Translations under genes and position numbers: made by a program
Part shown: one piece after another, positions 37,009-52,000 of the stretch
Numbering within the stretch: the first letter of the stretch is position 1
Layout: each line of letters begins with the position of its first letter
The notes under the pieces: model-generated
Databases searched by the model: none
Told to the model about the DNA's origin: nothing
The model's input: only the letters and a program-made list of their open reading frames with translations
Assembly (NCBI GenBank): GCA_018389105.1
Contig: JACATO010001453.1
Location: 62,001-126,000, forward strand
From: Nautilus pompilius
Lineage: Eukaryota; Mollusca; Cephalopoda; Nautilida; Nautilidae
Reading direction: 5' to 3'
Length of the DNA: 64,000 nt

Positions 37009-40000
37009 ATGGCGGCGGCCCTGGTACGACTGAGGCTTGCTACTTCGAATCTTCTCAAGAGCCAGCTTCCTTTGTTGTATCAGGTAGCGTATGCCAAGGG
37101 GAAGCCCCCAGAGTTGGCCAAGACGTTTGAAGAAAAAATTTCCGGTATGGGTTTCTTTAAATAAAGATATATATGACTTAGAAGATCGTATACTCCGGTT
37201 GTAGGGGACTGCCACTTTATCACGGGGAGCCAGCCCTAGACCCTTTGAAGGATAGCACAATCCTTCAGAAAAACCTTGAATATATTCGAAAGTCAAAGTT
37301 CGTAGGTGGAGGGAACGCGATTACAACTCAGATAATTCCAGATCCAGTCCCAGCTCACGTAGAGGTAATTTCGTTTGCTTCTTCCTACCAGCTCCATCAG
37401 TCAGCAGACACGAATCTCTTCCCCGTTTTCTTCAGGAGAGGAGTAGATTATTGCAGATGGTATACCAAACAAATCTTCTAAAACGACACGTCTACATGTA
37501 AAGTGTATTATTCTTAAATTCAGGACAGTCCCCCCCCCTGTCTCTGCCATACCCTGCTGAAACACAACCAGCTATACTAAAGCAATAGTTGCAGACATCT
37601 AATCTGCTGCTCGTCGTTTGTCTTTCTTTTTCTCATCAGAAATTAAGATGTCAGGTACGACATTTATTTCAAACATTAATAGCAAGTCAGCTTTAACATT
37701 AACAATATTACAGGCAAAGACTGAGAAACAACACAACCCAAAACATCATTATGTATAACCTACCTAATTTATTTTTGCTTAATAACTGGAAAAATTCCCA
37801 TTCATACTGACTTTCCTTGGTAATTGTTACAAGCAGATTTTAATTTACTTAAAGTGTTTAATGAGGGAACCTAATAATGTTTTTTTGGGGAGATGACTGA
37901 AAAGCCACTTTACCTTTGATTAATTTATGTATAATGTTGCATGTTATCTTTTTACCTGCTTTTAATTCTCCTTTGTTTTCAGAGGATCTCAAATCGATTT
38001 TAAAATGATAAAGAGCAAGCAGAACAGATGAATAACTGATTAGCATTTTTCCTAAAATACACACACACACTTGCACACAATACCTTTTGTACTTCCATTG
38101 TTTTTTCTCCAGCCTGTCTCCAAGAGAATTAGAAGGAATGGCATAAATACCCTAAATTTATGAAACTTTAATGTATGTTATTCTCAGAAAATAATTAATA
38201 AATGTTCTGTCATAAATCTGTTGATCACACTGTTCCAAAATAAATAGTTTATTTGATTATATCAATTTAGGTCTCAAAAGAGAATCTTTAAAATCACTTT
38301 GTTTTGTTTTAGTAAATATAGAAGAATAGTAAGTTTATTAATATTTAAACTGAACTTATGCTCCCGGAAAATTGCACTTAGTAGTAATAGCATCTAATTT
38401 ATTACAAGCAATATGCAAGCTTTTTTTTTAAGACTTGAAGATTTTGTTCTACTCAGTCATAGGGCATATATAAGACATAGATGTTATATCTGAATGATGT
38501 CAGAATATTTTCCAAGCTGTGTATGAATTCTAACTGCCTTCTGAGGTTGAAAAAAATTTTTATTAATAGACTTTTTTTCACAAAATAGGTGATACTTCTC
38601 AACTTTTGGAAGTCTGCTTGATTCATAATTGGGTATTCAGTTAATATAGTGGAACAGAGAAATTGATGTAAATGCAAGTATGGATTCAGTGGTCTACTGT
38701 CTGTCTTTATTTTTTGGTGCATTTTCCCATTTTCAGTATTTTAAGTTATTTTTCATTTTCTGGCACTAGCAACTTTTCTGTTTTTAATCCAAATGCTTGC
38801 ACATCTGATCTGTCATATGCAATGTTATATAATATTTTTTATATGTATTTTGCAAATTTTGTGTGAACATGTCGGATTTTGAGATATGCAAAATTTCCAA
38901 AAAAAATAAAGGAAAATATCTGAAAAAAAAAAATTTACTTATTTTTGATGAATAGTTCAGAAACTTCAATGCCAAAGTATTTTCATATATTCAATGAGCA
39001 AATGAGCAAGTATATCTTAGAAATTTTTTTACCTAAGTTGATTTAACACCAGATTCGAAAATACACAGCTGCTGCTGCCTTTCTAATATTATTTTTTCCT
39101 CTTAAAGATCTGGTCCTCACCATATTTGGGTTATTCCACAAAATCCAAATTTCCATTCTCTAAAATGGTTAAAGTTTTATTGACCACATGACCAATACAA
39201 ACTCCTGGAGGAGAATGTGCTGGCCATATCATATGGGAAGTGGTTTGGTCTTGAAGGCATTGGTTGTTTATACATTCCCTCTGTGGATAAGCGTTATTGT
39301 CCACTAGAACAAAGTTATCTCTAATTGCACCTGCTTATGGTCTAACATAGGGATCCAGAATCTCATCTCAAAAACATGCAGGTCTGTATACCTATCTGAT
39401 GATTGATGTATACCCACTAAATGAAATTCCTATCATGTGCTGTGAGTCACATTGAAGGCTAAATCTTGACTCACAAGTAGGGAGAGTATAATCTCAGTCA
39501 TGTGATATCTAAGTGACTTGTTCATGGCATTAGTTTAACCAAGGGGATACACACCAGGGACCCTTTCACATAGAGCCACCTTTCATGCAGCCTCCTGTGT
39601 ATGGTTGAGGCTGATACCAACCTACCTGCAAGTGCAAAGATCAGAAGCAAGTTTACTGAGTGCTGAGAGACCCATGGTCAGCCTTGAACTAGTCTTTTTT
39701 GCTTGAATGTGGAAGCCAGAAATTATAAGGCAGGCTAGAGTTCATGAATGCATTTTTGAAATGTTGGCCTCCACTGCTGACAGTTTATTCCATTCCATTT
39801 GTAAGTGCGGACTGAACATTGGATGAAAGCTGTCTTGAGATGTCAATTTGTAAAAAGAGTAGGATCCGCAGTTGTCGTCAAAGCACTTTAAAGTGCATAC
39901 CTCCACTGAGTGAATATATTAAGAGTTGGAAATTTTAATTTTCAAAGTTAAAATGCTAAGGAGAAATTTTATTTGGCTGAAGAAAGGTTTCTAAATGATC

Positions 40001-43000
40001 CTGCTTTGGTGGTGGGTGAGTTAATGTTACAGTGCAGTTCTAAAATGCATTGAAGTGTTTCATTTTTTCCTATGATGTTTTGTTGTTGTTCTCTTTTTGT
40101 TTCTCAATCTGGAATTACATAAGAGTTTTTCCTCTTTGTTTATCTTTGCAGAATTCAACCAAAAAGATCCAGAGCTGGACAAAAGCATTTACATTGGCTT
40201 ACCAATACCACGACAGGTCCAACAGTTAAAAAAGCTACATAAAGAATGGAAAGTAGCTCGTAAAGTCAAGGAAAAAGAGTCTCGTTTGCAGAAATGTTAG
40301 TCTTTGTGATTACTAAGAATTTTTTTCTTTTAGTACACCTTAGTAGAGCATATCAATTTTGTATAACTATCAGGTCGTTATAAAAGTTTTGTCGGTTTTT
40401 TTACCACAACAACGAGACTTCATATTGTTGCTGAACATGGAGTTTATTAATCAAAATGAGTTCCACTACAATCGATATACTTCTGCCAATGAGTTACAAG
40501 CAAATATATACCATTTTGAAAAAAACCTGGATTTCGGAGACGATAAACTGTTGGAAAGCAGTTTCAATTGCTGCTTGGTTAGAGAAGGATTTCATATGGA
40601 GGTGTTTGAAAAGGTGGTAGTCTGTGGGAGAAAGGTCTTTTGAATGGGCTGGGTGAGGAAGAACTTCGTACCCCAACCTGTTCAGTTTCTGAAGAGTCAC
40701 TTTTGCAACATGAGGATGAGCATTGTCATGGAGCAGGATGGGCCCTCTTCAGTTCACCAATGCCGGCTGTCATTGGGAGAGTTTCTGATGAACAATGTTT
40801 AATTCATGATAGTACCTTTCAGCAGTGATGGTTTCGCCAGGTTGAAAGAAGTTATAGTGGATGACACCAGTTGCATTCCACCAGACAGTGACCATGACCT
40901 TTTTTGGGAGGAGGCTGGGTTTTGGAATGTGGTTAGGTGCCTTGTCTCTGTTGAGCCACTGTACTGATTGTTTTCAATTGTTGTAAAGGATTCATCTTTT
41001 ATCACATGTAATGATTTGGTCAAGAAATGGGTCATTTTGAATCTTATGACAAGTGAAGAGCAGATCTCCAATCGACGATTTTGTTGTTGTTCGTTCAACT
41101 TGTGAGGCACCCACCTGTCAAGCCTTTTCACCTTGCTGATTGCGTCAAGATGCCAGGAAACAGTTGCAGAGCTCACGTCAAACTCTCCAGCAATTTCTTG
41201 CACTCTTTTTCTTCGATCAGCTTCTACTGAGGCTTGCAGACAGTCGTCATCTCAGCTGGAAGGAAGTCTGCTACGTTCATCATCTTCAAGGCTGACATCT
41301 CCTGATCGACACTTTGCAAACCATCACTGTACTGTGTGCTCATTTGCTGTGTCCTCGCCCCATGCCTGCTAATGTTACGAGTGGCCTGGCTCGCTTTGTG
41401 GCTTAGTTTAAACTCATGAAGCAAAATGGCACGAAAAACATTTCTATCCAAGCTTCACTCAGAACCCTGAAACAAACACCCATTTTATGATTTTTAAAAA
41501 GGCAGGTTTTTCCTAATGTCTGCCAAAGCACAGGCTACAAAACGATATATAACTTATATACATACACCCTCACAAGCATGCAGAAAATGAACCCCAAATT
41601 AACATAATATAAAAACTGACAAAACTTTTGAAACAACCTAATACAATAATTGGAAAAACCAGTCAGCAAATCATCATCAGTTTTTTTTCCTCTGGTGTGT
41701 AGCATTGTAGTAAACTCACATTAGACAGCATGCCTCTCAACCTGGGCAAATCTAAAGGCTAACAAAGCTCCCTTCGCTGGAACTGCCATTATTTAACTTT
41801 AGCTACTATGATTTGAACTCCTTATGACAAAATGAGTAACCTGGCTTCAAACTTCCAATTGGCTCCATAGTCTTTTGTTGGTCTCCAAGTACTGCGCATT
41901 AACTGTTAATCAGTGTATTATACTACTTACTAAGCAGCCTGGTGAGCTTTTGCTTTCACACTGAGGAAGAAAATGAAAAACAGCAGTTTATTACTTCCTC
42001 AAACATCATTGTCTACAAGTAGAGCCATCCGATGAGATTACATAGTGCCATAGTTACTGCTAACAAGCATCACCATTCCTGCACTTTGTGGGGCCTGACA
42101 CTTCCAACTTCAGGAAGTAGAAAGTTCATGCTAACACTTCTCTGTTTACTTGTCATTGGTTGGTGGAACATTTACATATGATTTACAAGCATCACAGCAG
42201 AACTGCATTTGGGGTCAGAGTTGGTGGAGTCTAAACCTGTGTCATGATCCCTTCCACTATTTCATGTCATTTTTACCACACACAATTCTGCCTCTACATG
42301 TATACAAGTACTTTTCATAACTGTCTTTCAGTGGTTATTCCCCTGGATGAGGTGAAAAGAGAATGGTTAAAAGAAAGTTGGGTGCAGCACCAGTATTTGC
42401 TGGTTGAGCATTATGGGATCTTTAGAGATTTTTTTGACAACGCATTCTTCTATCCCCAGATTAACTTACAGGTGTTCTATGACTATGATGAGAAATACCT
42501 GACTCCTGTTTACAGTGGTAATAGACTGTACCCATCAGAGGTATGTATGTAATATAAATTTGTATTGATGATGATGATTGTCATATTTGTTACAAATTCT
42601 GTTGTGGTTGTATTGTACACCAATCTCTACAATAGAGGCAACCGAAGAGAGGAAGTGTAGCGCTTCCGCTTTTTGCTAGAGAATGGCTGCTTATTCTGTG
42701 CCACGAGGACTCTGACAGTTCTGAATTCAGCCAAAAGATCCCTACTAGGATGGGCAGGTGGAGAAGAGCAAGATGAAACCATTCAAGGAGGTACACCAAA
42801 AAACCGAGCTGACCCCAACTGGAAATCAAACTTGGATGCTTCAGCCACCCTAACTCTTTTTTGTTTTAAACAGTTTTCATCCAGTATTCTAAGATGACGA
42901 TATTTTCTTAAAAGGGTAGTTTTTCATTAAAAGCTATTTGTAACTTGTATAAAAGCCTACAAATGAAAAATGAAAAGCAATGAAGGAGATGCCCGGCTCT

Positions 43001-46000
43001 ATCCAAGATTGATGGAATTTACTCTGTTGCAAGATTTAGTTTAAATTAGTTTCCTGATTTGGTAATGGTACATTTTTGTGAAATGACTACATGAGCAATA
43101 ATTATTATAAACTACCTGTAAGAGATGTGTATTAAAAGAATTGAGATCTAATTAATTACTGAAAAACCACTACTTGGGCATGTGGATTCCTTCTGACAAA
43201 ATATAATGCCTCATAGGAATAAAAAAACAAATGCAAAAGAAATGACATTCTGATTAGAATTTGATTGAGGGAGGGGATGAGGGAAACTTGTGCATGCAGA
43301 TAAGTACTATGAGACAGAGATGAGACTAGCAGTATAAGCAACAAGGTTGTTGCAATTATCTACTGGTTTATCTGTTTCAGACTGTAGTTCCACCGTACAT
43401 TGAGTATGAGACTCCCACAGACACACTTTGGACACTAGTCATGTCTTCACCTGATGAGCATTTTCAGGACAATGATGCAGAGTATCTGCACTGGTTTATG
43501 TGAGTATCCAGTTCCATTGTTACATGTTAGAAACATTGGAATTTTAGATTCTTTTTCAAATGTGTTACCTTGACAGTATAAACATCAGGATATTATTATA
43601 GCGTACTAGGACTTTTGAAATTCTTTTGTATTGAATCTTTTTTTGGGGGTCTCATTCAAACAGGCACATGTGTTCACTTTAGTGCAGCATCGTTTAAACT
43701 AATTCATAAGCAGGTAAAATGTTGTTTTCTATATTTACCATTTCAACTTATTCATCTACTAACAAACCTTTTTCTTTCACTTTTCTTCATTTATTCAATT
43801 TATCAAAATTTGCCTGTATGTAAAACTTGTGGTTAAAGAGTATTTGATATTGACCCTGGATCTTCTAGAAATAACTGTGTAATGGCTAATAGATGTCTTC
43901 TCACAACTATTTGGGTTGGTATAGTTCTTAAAAAGTCATCAAAACCTGTCCAAGCCCCCACCCCTTGGAAGACTACACTGTTTTACATTATTGTAGTTAA
44001 CATCTGTATTTAATAATTTAACTGATCAATTTACAACTTCATTAAATCATGATTGCTTTCTAATGTAAATCCATGCTGATAATATAACTATCCTTAAGTT
44101 CTGGCTTTTGATATTTATAACTGTAATCGTGGAAAGAATGTCTTACTTTATGTTTAAAGTCTTAATTATTTGTGAAAAACTGCAGGTCTTTCCTCAAGCA
44201 TTGATCTTGTAGCTGCTAAATAAAATGCTAGATGCTAATCTGGAGATTATATCTATATTTTGTAAGGAAGCTCAGTTTCAGGCCAAACAAATTATAACTG
44301 TCATCACTTGTACCAGTATTGAAAGTAAGAGAATAATTCTGGATTACAAGCATAAAACACTATTTGGACAAATGTATAGTCCTTGGGATTCCCTGTCCAG
44401 ATCACTTCTGTATGAATGTGAATGTTGGCTCTGCTGTCTTGGCAGCTTGCCTGCTTTGTTTGTATGGTCTCTTGTGGCTGTCGTGATAGTAATCCCAGAA
44501 TCTTCCCAACACCTACCTGACGATGCTTCTATTAGTGGGAAGGAACTATGAGAGAAACCATTCGTGCCAGTGGCTAGATGCTGATTGAAAGCCCATATTT
44601 GTCAGGGGATGAAGCCACAGCTACAATGCCCACAGAGAGAAATATCATCTTTAACATTATTATTTGTTACTGTTTAAGTTCCAATCATCTCTGTTAATCA
44701 CCCTGGTATTTTATAAAAATTTAACTTTTTATTGCTGCTAATGAAATATTAGAAATATGAATATTATTACAATTAGACCTCATTTTCATCACTGATTAAA
44801 ATAATTGATAGAATAAATGCTCAAAACTTCAGTTCTCTTTCTAGGAGAAAGGATACAGCAGTATATTTGGCAAGCTAGTGCCTAGCCATCATTTTAGTCC
44901 TGTGCACCAGTATATTCCACTGTTCAGTAGACACTACTCTGTATTAATTCCAACCATAACTCTCAACATGAGATAATCCTTTGGCTGTGTTAGTTGTACA
45001 TAAAATTATTGTTTCACTAAAACTCTACAGTATATCTTTATTAGATTATCAACTATAAATACACAGTCATGATGATAACCTTTCAACTCTCTCTGGGTCT
45101 TAATGCTTTCAGAGGAGCATTTATTCTATTAATACAGCTGAAAATGAAAAAAAAAAATGTACAGTAGTTTTCTCTATTAACTTGATTCATTGGTGTCTTA
45201 AATAGTTTAGATTATTGTCTCTACAATCTATTTTTAGAGGGAACATTCCTGGTGATCAGCTTGATAAAGGAGAGGTAATTTGCGACTACCTTCAGCCGTT
45301 TCCGCCCCGTGGAACAGGGTTTCACCGATACATCTTTATTTTGTACCAACAAAACAAACATTTGGATTTCAGCTCAGAGAAACTACCACCAAAATGGTAA
45401 AAGTGTAACTGTTTTGTTTTCCGATTATTATTTTGTTTTATTTCTAATTTAAACAGTATAACCAAGTTACAACTGTCTAGAAACACCATCGTCACACAGG
45501 TTGTTACAGTTGGAGAGCTGTCTGGTTGTATATGTTAGCAAATTGTGAAGTGGCCAGAAGAGTAAAGTGGCAAATATATTAGTGGTTAACCCTTTCCTGC
45601 TTCATTGTTCATTTTAATTTAATTTGGATCACAGCATGATTAATATCAAGACTAAGGTGCACTGTTTCTCTCATTATCCACATTAATTTGGACCACAACT
45701 CAAGCGGACATCAAAACCCGACCGTATTATATTGCAGATATTTCTAATACCGCTCTTACTGTTTATTTACTATTAAAATAGAAAACTTAGTTATCATTTA
45801 ATTCTAAGAAAAATAATTTTTTAAAAATTTTTGTAGGAGCATTTCTCAGTTGTCATGCATACTTTAATTGATTAGTTCTTTTCAGTGTTTCATTGGAAAG
45901 GAGAACGTTCAAAACTCTCGAGTTCTACAGAAAGTTCCAGGCCAACCTGACGCCCGGTGGACTGGCATTCTTCAACAGTGAATGGGACAGCAGTGTTAAG

Positions 46001-49000
46001 CAAGTTTTCCATGATGTGCTCGGTAAGCTGACATTGGGAACAGAAGGGTTCAGCTTACCTTAGAAATGGTTATTTGGTGCAAAACTAGGAATAACATCTA
46101 GCAAAGGTGGAAACTGAACCCTGCGCCTCATTCTTTGTGTTTTTCACAATATTACACTAACTTGGACATAGTGAATACCTTGTTTTACAGGCATTGTGGA
46201 TTACCGGGCCTATGAACAAAACGGATACTTATAACTGGCAAATTATATGCTCAAATACATAATAATAATGATAATTATTATTATGGTAATGCTATTTCAT
46301 TCAGATATTTTATTCTTTTATTATTTAACCTTGATCACTAGTGAGGTTGACTTTTCATTGGCAAAGGCTAATAATAATTACTACTACTACTACTACTACT
46401 GGTAATATATTTTGTTATTCTATTAAAATGGAAAAAGAAACATTTAATTTTATCTAACATTAATGGGGGAGTTGATATAGAGATGTTTTCAGAACAAGAT
46501 ACTGTAACCTTTTTAGTTTTTAAAATAATTACCTAAAGTGTCGTTCTGTTCTCTGTATGACTACCAAGACTGAGAAGAACTTCAGCTTCTTCTATAGCCT
46601 TTCTATTTCTTTTGTCTAGCAGCCCTTTTACTTTTAGACTGTGACCTGTGCACATTATGTCAATCTTCCTATATTTCCTATTTTTAAAATATACTTAAAA
46701 ATTCCTGCTGTCAGTTTGTAAGCATGTTCAACAGTCAACAGATTTTACTTCCTTGTATGCGCCATGTCGATTGAGTATTCTGGTATGTTTAGCACCTGTG
46801 AACCTGGAGATTGCCAAAGTTTTGACGAACATTTTGAAACATGGTAAGCATATGTCTTTATACGATATCTGTGTACAATGTATGTTTATGCTTAGAAGGT
46901 ACTTTAACTGCTTATCTTGGTTACTAAATACATGTGTCAAACACATTACACTTGTTGCTAAAATTATGCATAAACTTAATAATTTTAGTTTAATTCTTAG
47001 ATTTATTTTGATTTACAAAAATTCACTAAAAGCAATAGCTATTTAAAAGTACATGTATATTCTGAAATGATTGTATTGACTTTCAGTTCATTTTGCTATT
47101 ACAGTGATGGTATTTTATTTTTGTCCCACAACTAACCAGGCTAAGATCTGCTGACTATTTATTTATGTTGACTTATGTTTATGGATAGAGTGAATCTGTT
47201 GTTTTTGTACCATTTGATAATCTGATTAATAGACATCCTAATTTTACTGAACATGGTAAATATACAAATTGGGAGATTGCCACCTTTTAATGATTTCCAA
47301 GAAAGTGGAAAGTCTTGGGGGTTGTTAATCCAAATCAAACAAGTTTGTGGTAGATTTTTTCTGCATTCTAGAAATAATCTGAAGCCAGTGGGTAAGAACA
47401 TCCTGTTGAAATTATTGCTTATTTCCATTTAGGGGTGCACCGATATATTGCTACCTATCAGCACGGTGCTAATATACTTTATCCTATCCCTGCATAGAGT
47501 TTAATGTTTGATTTTGTTGTAATGCATAAACACTGAGACAAGAATTTACTTGCTGTGGTGTGCAACATGAGATGTAGTTACCTGCTGTAAACATGTCTCA
47601 AGTCTCTTTCGGCCCCCCGCAGTAGTGCTGACAGCAAACAGTTTTCCTGTGACTGCTCCACACGAGGAAGTTGAAACTGTGGAGCATGCTGTCCTTTGTT
47701 TTCTGAAGTTGGGCTGAATTTTGTATGGGGAAACTGAATATTGATAAGCCGACCAATTTATGGTCAGGTAAATAATTTTGTTTAAATGTATAATGTTTAT
47801 ACTATAAACTAATGAAACTTATAGTTAAAATATAGTGTTTCACAACACACAAAAGTTTGTGTATCTTTTGTTACATGCAAAGTTTTTTTTTTTATGTGTG
47901 GTTACCTTAGAAAATGAATTACAAAAATTGCTGATAAAGATCAGAATATGACCGTTATTTTTTGTCTTAATTTCATGAATTAAGTGCAATAGGTATCTCA
48001 CCTGCATCATTTCTATGTATTGGCGTGGCTGGGTAATCACTGGCTAGCCAAGAAAATCCTAAACGGTGCCCTCCCCTATTGCTGGTACAGAAAAAAACTG
48101 AATTTTTATTCAGAATTATTGTCAAGCATGTTAAACCAATTAATTACTAATAATTTATTCTCTCATTTGTAGGTAAAGTTGTGCAATGTCTGGAGAGAAA
48201 ACTAGATTTAACCAAGGTATACTGATGGACAAGGTCACAAATCAGCCTTTTCTGCATATTTTGCACCTTGTGAAATTGGAAGGAGAGATGTGACAACCAA
48301 GGCCTTCAGCAGCTATTGTAATATTTCAGGTCTAAGGACCAACAGAAACATAAGTGGGAATTAATGGGTAGTTCCCAGATGTTGCTGGCAAGTGGAGATT
48401 CTGCTAAGCCATCAACATCTACTGCATCGTGCCCAGTAAAGTGGGTCAGGGGCCATTGGTTTACATGTCTCAGGTGAAAGCTGTAACAAACATTGAATTG
48501 ATATGACCATTGAAAGTGGTTGGTTCTCATTTCAGTGATGGCTTAAAGATGTGCTAGATTCAATGTCTTCCAGAATCCACAGGCCCAAATTTTCAGAATG
48601 GTATTACAGAGGATGTCCAAAATTAAAGGAAGCACTTGCTTTGATGTATGGTGGGACCACAAATGCTCAAGGTTTGAAACAGCTTAAGTAAATATTCTAT
48701 ACTGGTCAGAGGTTAATCAACAGGATGTGGCCCACCATCTTAAGGATTATCTCAGATCATGCAAGAAGCAAAGATGTAAGCAAAAACATCCTATCAACAA
48801 CAGATGAATCCATCTTGCAGCTAAAGGAAAAACTGATGCCAGGAAGGGATGGGCCCAATGTTAACATGACTTGACTTTTTGGGGGATAGTTAACAAGGCA
48901 GTACTTGATATTCCTGCACTTTACATGTAGTTAACAATGTATTTGTAAAAGACCTAGCAGAATATGCTACAAATGTACCAGAGTTTGACTGGTTCATGGG

Positions 49001-52000
49001 ATCTGTGGCAGGATCTTTTATGACTTGCAGGAAATTCTAGCAAAGCATTTGAAGCCTTTGAAATATATTGAATATAGGTGGCTGACATTGCTACTATTCA
49101 CTATCCAACATGATTTCTAATTCAATTACTTAAATAAATCACATGACATAATTATGATTTAAAAAGGAAAATACCAATTGATTGATAATATTTTATTAAT
49201 GTGTCATACAACTAAAACGTAAACTCAACATCGCCTTCTAAAAAGAATGATAAATACTGTGGTACTGATACACTCCAGATTTCAGGTGACTCATTTAATA
49301 TTGCATTTACAAGATAACCCTCTACTTTTGTTAAATTAATTTGTCGTTAAAAACCATCTTATAAACTACAAGTATACCAAATGGAAGACATCTAGGACCA
49401 AAAGGATTATGGGTACATCATCAGAAGGGGCTTGACAACTATTGAAACCAAGTGCATTGACTGACAGATTGCATGGGAAGTTGAAAGCCTCCAACTCTTG
49501 GGAAGTTAGCAAAGATAGCATTGGCACTTTCTCATGGAAATAGCAAATGTGGAAAGGAAGTTCTCAGGTGGTGAGGCATTGGCCAGAGGTCTTCAGGTAA
49601 CCACAGATGAGATGAAACTATGCAAACAGGCTAGAAATGATTCCCATTACCAAGAAATTTATTTCCTTATGGTGTTCAGCACACATGCACTAGATTAGAG
49701 GAAGAGTGCAAGATTAAAGACTGCACAGGGTGGAGAGCAGCGGAATGAGCTAGAGAGGTTGAACTCACTCGTAAAGATCTTAAGGCTTCAGAAAGCACTT
49801 GCCCAGGAGTCTTCTCAATACGTTTGTTGTGAATAACACCCTTCTGGATCAAGCCAACAAAAAAAAGCTATTGGCAAGGAGATCAGTCACGTAAGCTAAG
49901 CAGAGGAAAGTTGAAAAGCATTTTTTGATTGAATCCTTGGTACCTGCCAAGAAGAAAACTAACGTAGAGTATAAATTCCTGATTGTGAATTTGACATTTT
50001 CCAGCTTCATTGATTTTCAGGAAATCCAGAATGTTCATAAATAAGATTTTTGTTTGATCTTTAAGACTGTTGTGCATATTGCAGGTGTTGACTGGGTATA
50101 CACACAGGTAAAATGCAGGTTTAGCACTCATTAGACAGCTTGGAAGTTATTGCAAACCCATCACTTGTGAAGACAAATGTTCATTGTAGCAAATGACTAT
50201 GTAGTTTCCTTGAAATATGTTAGACTTTAGTGGAAAAATGATTTAGCAGTGAATGCATTAGTATTCTATTATTCTCGTGCTATTGATCTAGAGGACAGAT
50301 TTATTGTTGTTGGGTGCTTTAATTTTAAAATTTACGTCCGCAGTCTGTAATTTTGAAAAAAGGTTTATGATAGAAATCCACTTTTCTCTTTAAATAAAAG
50401 TTATGTAATTTTGCTAGTTCATTGTGTACTGACTTGAATGTACACCAGGAGAGAACGTAGCTAGCTTTTTGGAGGAAATGAGAGAGAGATGGACAGAACA
50501 TACAAATGACATGCACTTGAACATAGTGCAGTTTCATAGTTTAGCAGTGTATTTTGTATATTCAAGAACTGTTAACTGTACAGTATATCATCTATTGACT
50601 GTCTGTTTCAGATGGAAATAGATTTTACATAAAAAAAGACTTGCTCACTACCATCCCCTTACCCCATACAATTAACTGTTTTCATTGTACATGTTTATCT
50701 AACTTGTCATATTGCTACTGTGAGATGTGCTATTACGATGTCAGACTCTATATGGAGGCTGTTTGTGATCTTGACAGGAGAGCTCTATTATTTCACCTTA
50801 TAGGTTTAAGCACAGGCAGGCTATTACAAAAAAGAATTAGTAAATTGTCACTTTACTTATGCACTTTGGTCTTCATGGCTGACTATTCTGAAGGGGTTAA
50901 CAACAAAGTACATTGATCTGACTTTTGAACAGTATGTTCTGATAATTTATCAGAAGGAAAAAAGGGAGGAAAACTTGTGTAAATGTGTCACAGGTGCTTA
51001 TCACAAATGTTAAAAAGGACTTCACAATCTGAAATCGTCCGATAATCTCTAGCATTACTTTCTTGAAGCATTTGTTCTCAAGAAATAGCAACTTACCTAA
51101 ATTAAGGTTGGGGTGTTTACAGAATTCCTTTAGTGGGAAAATTAAGATTTTGCAATTATGGTTGACGTAAATGTAAGATCTTAATCTTTTCTATCTAAGG
51201 AAATACTTTAATGTCAGCTTTCAAAATGTGCGCTGTTCAACACCACATGGATGTGTAAGTTGATACATATTTTCCTTTACCATCATTTTTTTTTTCTTTA
51301 GTGTAGTTTGCGTGTAACTCTTTTAGGAGATGAATGTGGAACTGGATCCTCTAGGGTTCTGGGTTTTTGGGGCATCAGCTCCAAGTGAACCCTAACAGGA
51401 CTCAACAGAAATCTCAACTCCTAGGGAAGAGAGAAAGCCTGGTCGAAACCAGAGCGTGCCACCTTTATCTTATCTATCCGCAAAATTTGATAAAGTGATG
51501 ATTCATGTCAGATGACAGTTTAAAAAGAAGCTGCACTCATAAGAAATTTAGGGTTTCTACAAAGAGAGGAAAAAAACAAGTATTCCAAGTACTCCCTCAC
51601 TGATGGTTATATCATGCTGACTTGGCACACCTTGACAAAACCCTTTTTCAAATTCTGCCTGTTATGTGATGTGATATGTTACAGACCTGAAAAAAATTAC
51701 GACTATTTTCAGAGATAATATATTGTATTACTTTGACTTGTTATGCTTATAAACTGGCAGGTACCACCACTTTAAAGGCTTTAATATCAATTTCATTATC
51801 ATTCTTTAAAAAACTATAACAAGCTGATTTCTAGCTTAGCTTTAGCTACGAGGAGAGATAAAGTATCTCTTCTCTAATGATTGTATGCCAAGTTGAATAC
51901 AAGTTTTAAAAACAGATTATGTATATGATCTTAAAACTACGCAGATTTACCATTAGATTTTTTTAAATCATACCTTTTAATGCAGAAATTACATTTTCAA

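Noticed and set aside
36778..37296. 172-codon minus frame across MRPL38 exon 1
   Set aside because: It overlaps the well-supported MRPL38 first exon antisense, begins without support and resembles nothing known.
37234..37363. Possible extra MRPL38 exon ('[20 protein letters not shown]')
   Set aside because: It could splice in phase but the acceptor has no pyrimidine tract, the peptide has no counterpart in mL38, and exon 1 joins exon 2 at 40152 in phase with conserved sequence on both sides.
42600..42870. Possible tRNA-derived SINE (tggctgaagca near a gtttgatttcc on minus)
   Set aside because: The A- and B-box-like strings are only a few bases apart instead of 30-40, and no second copy was seen in the window, so I left it unannotated.
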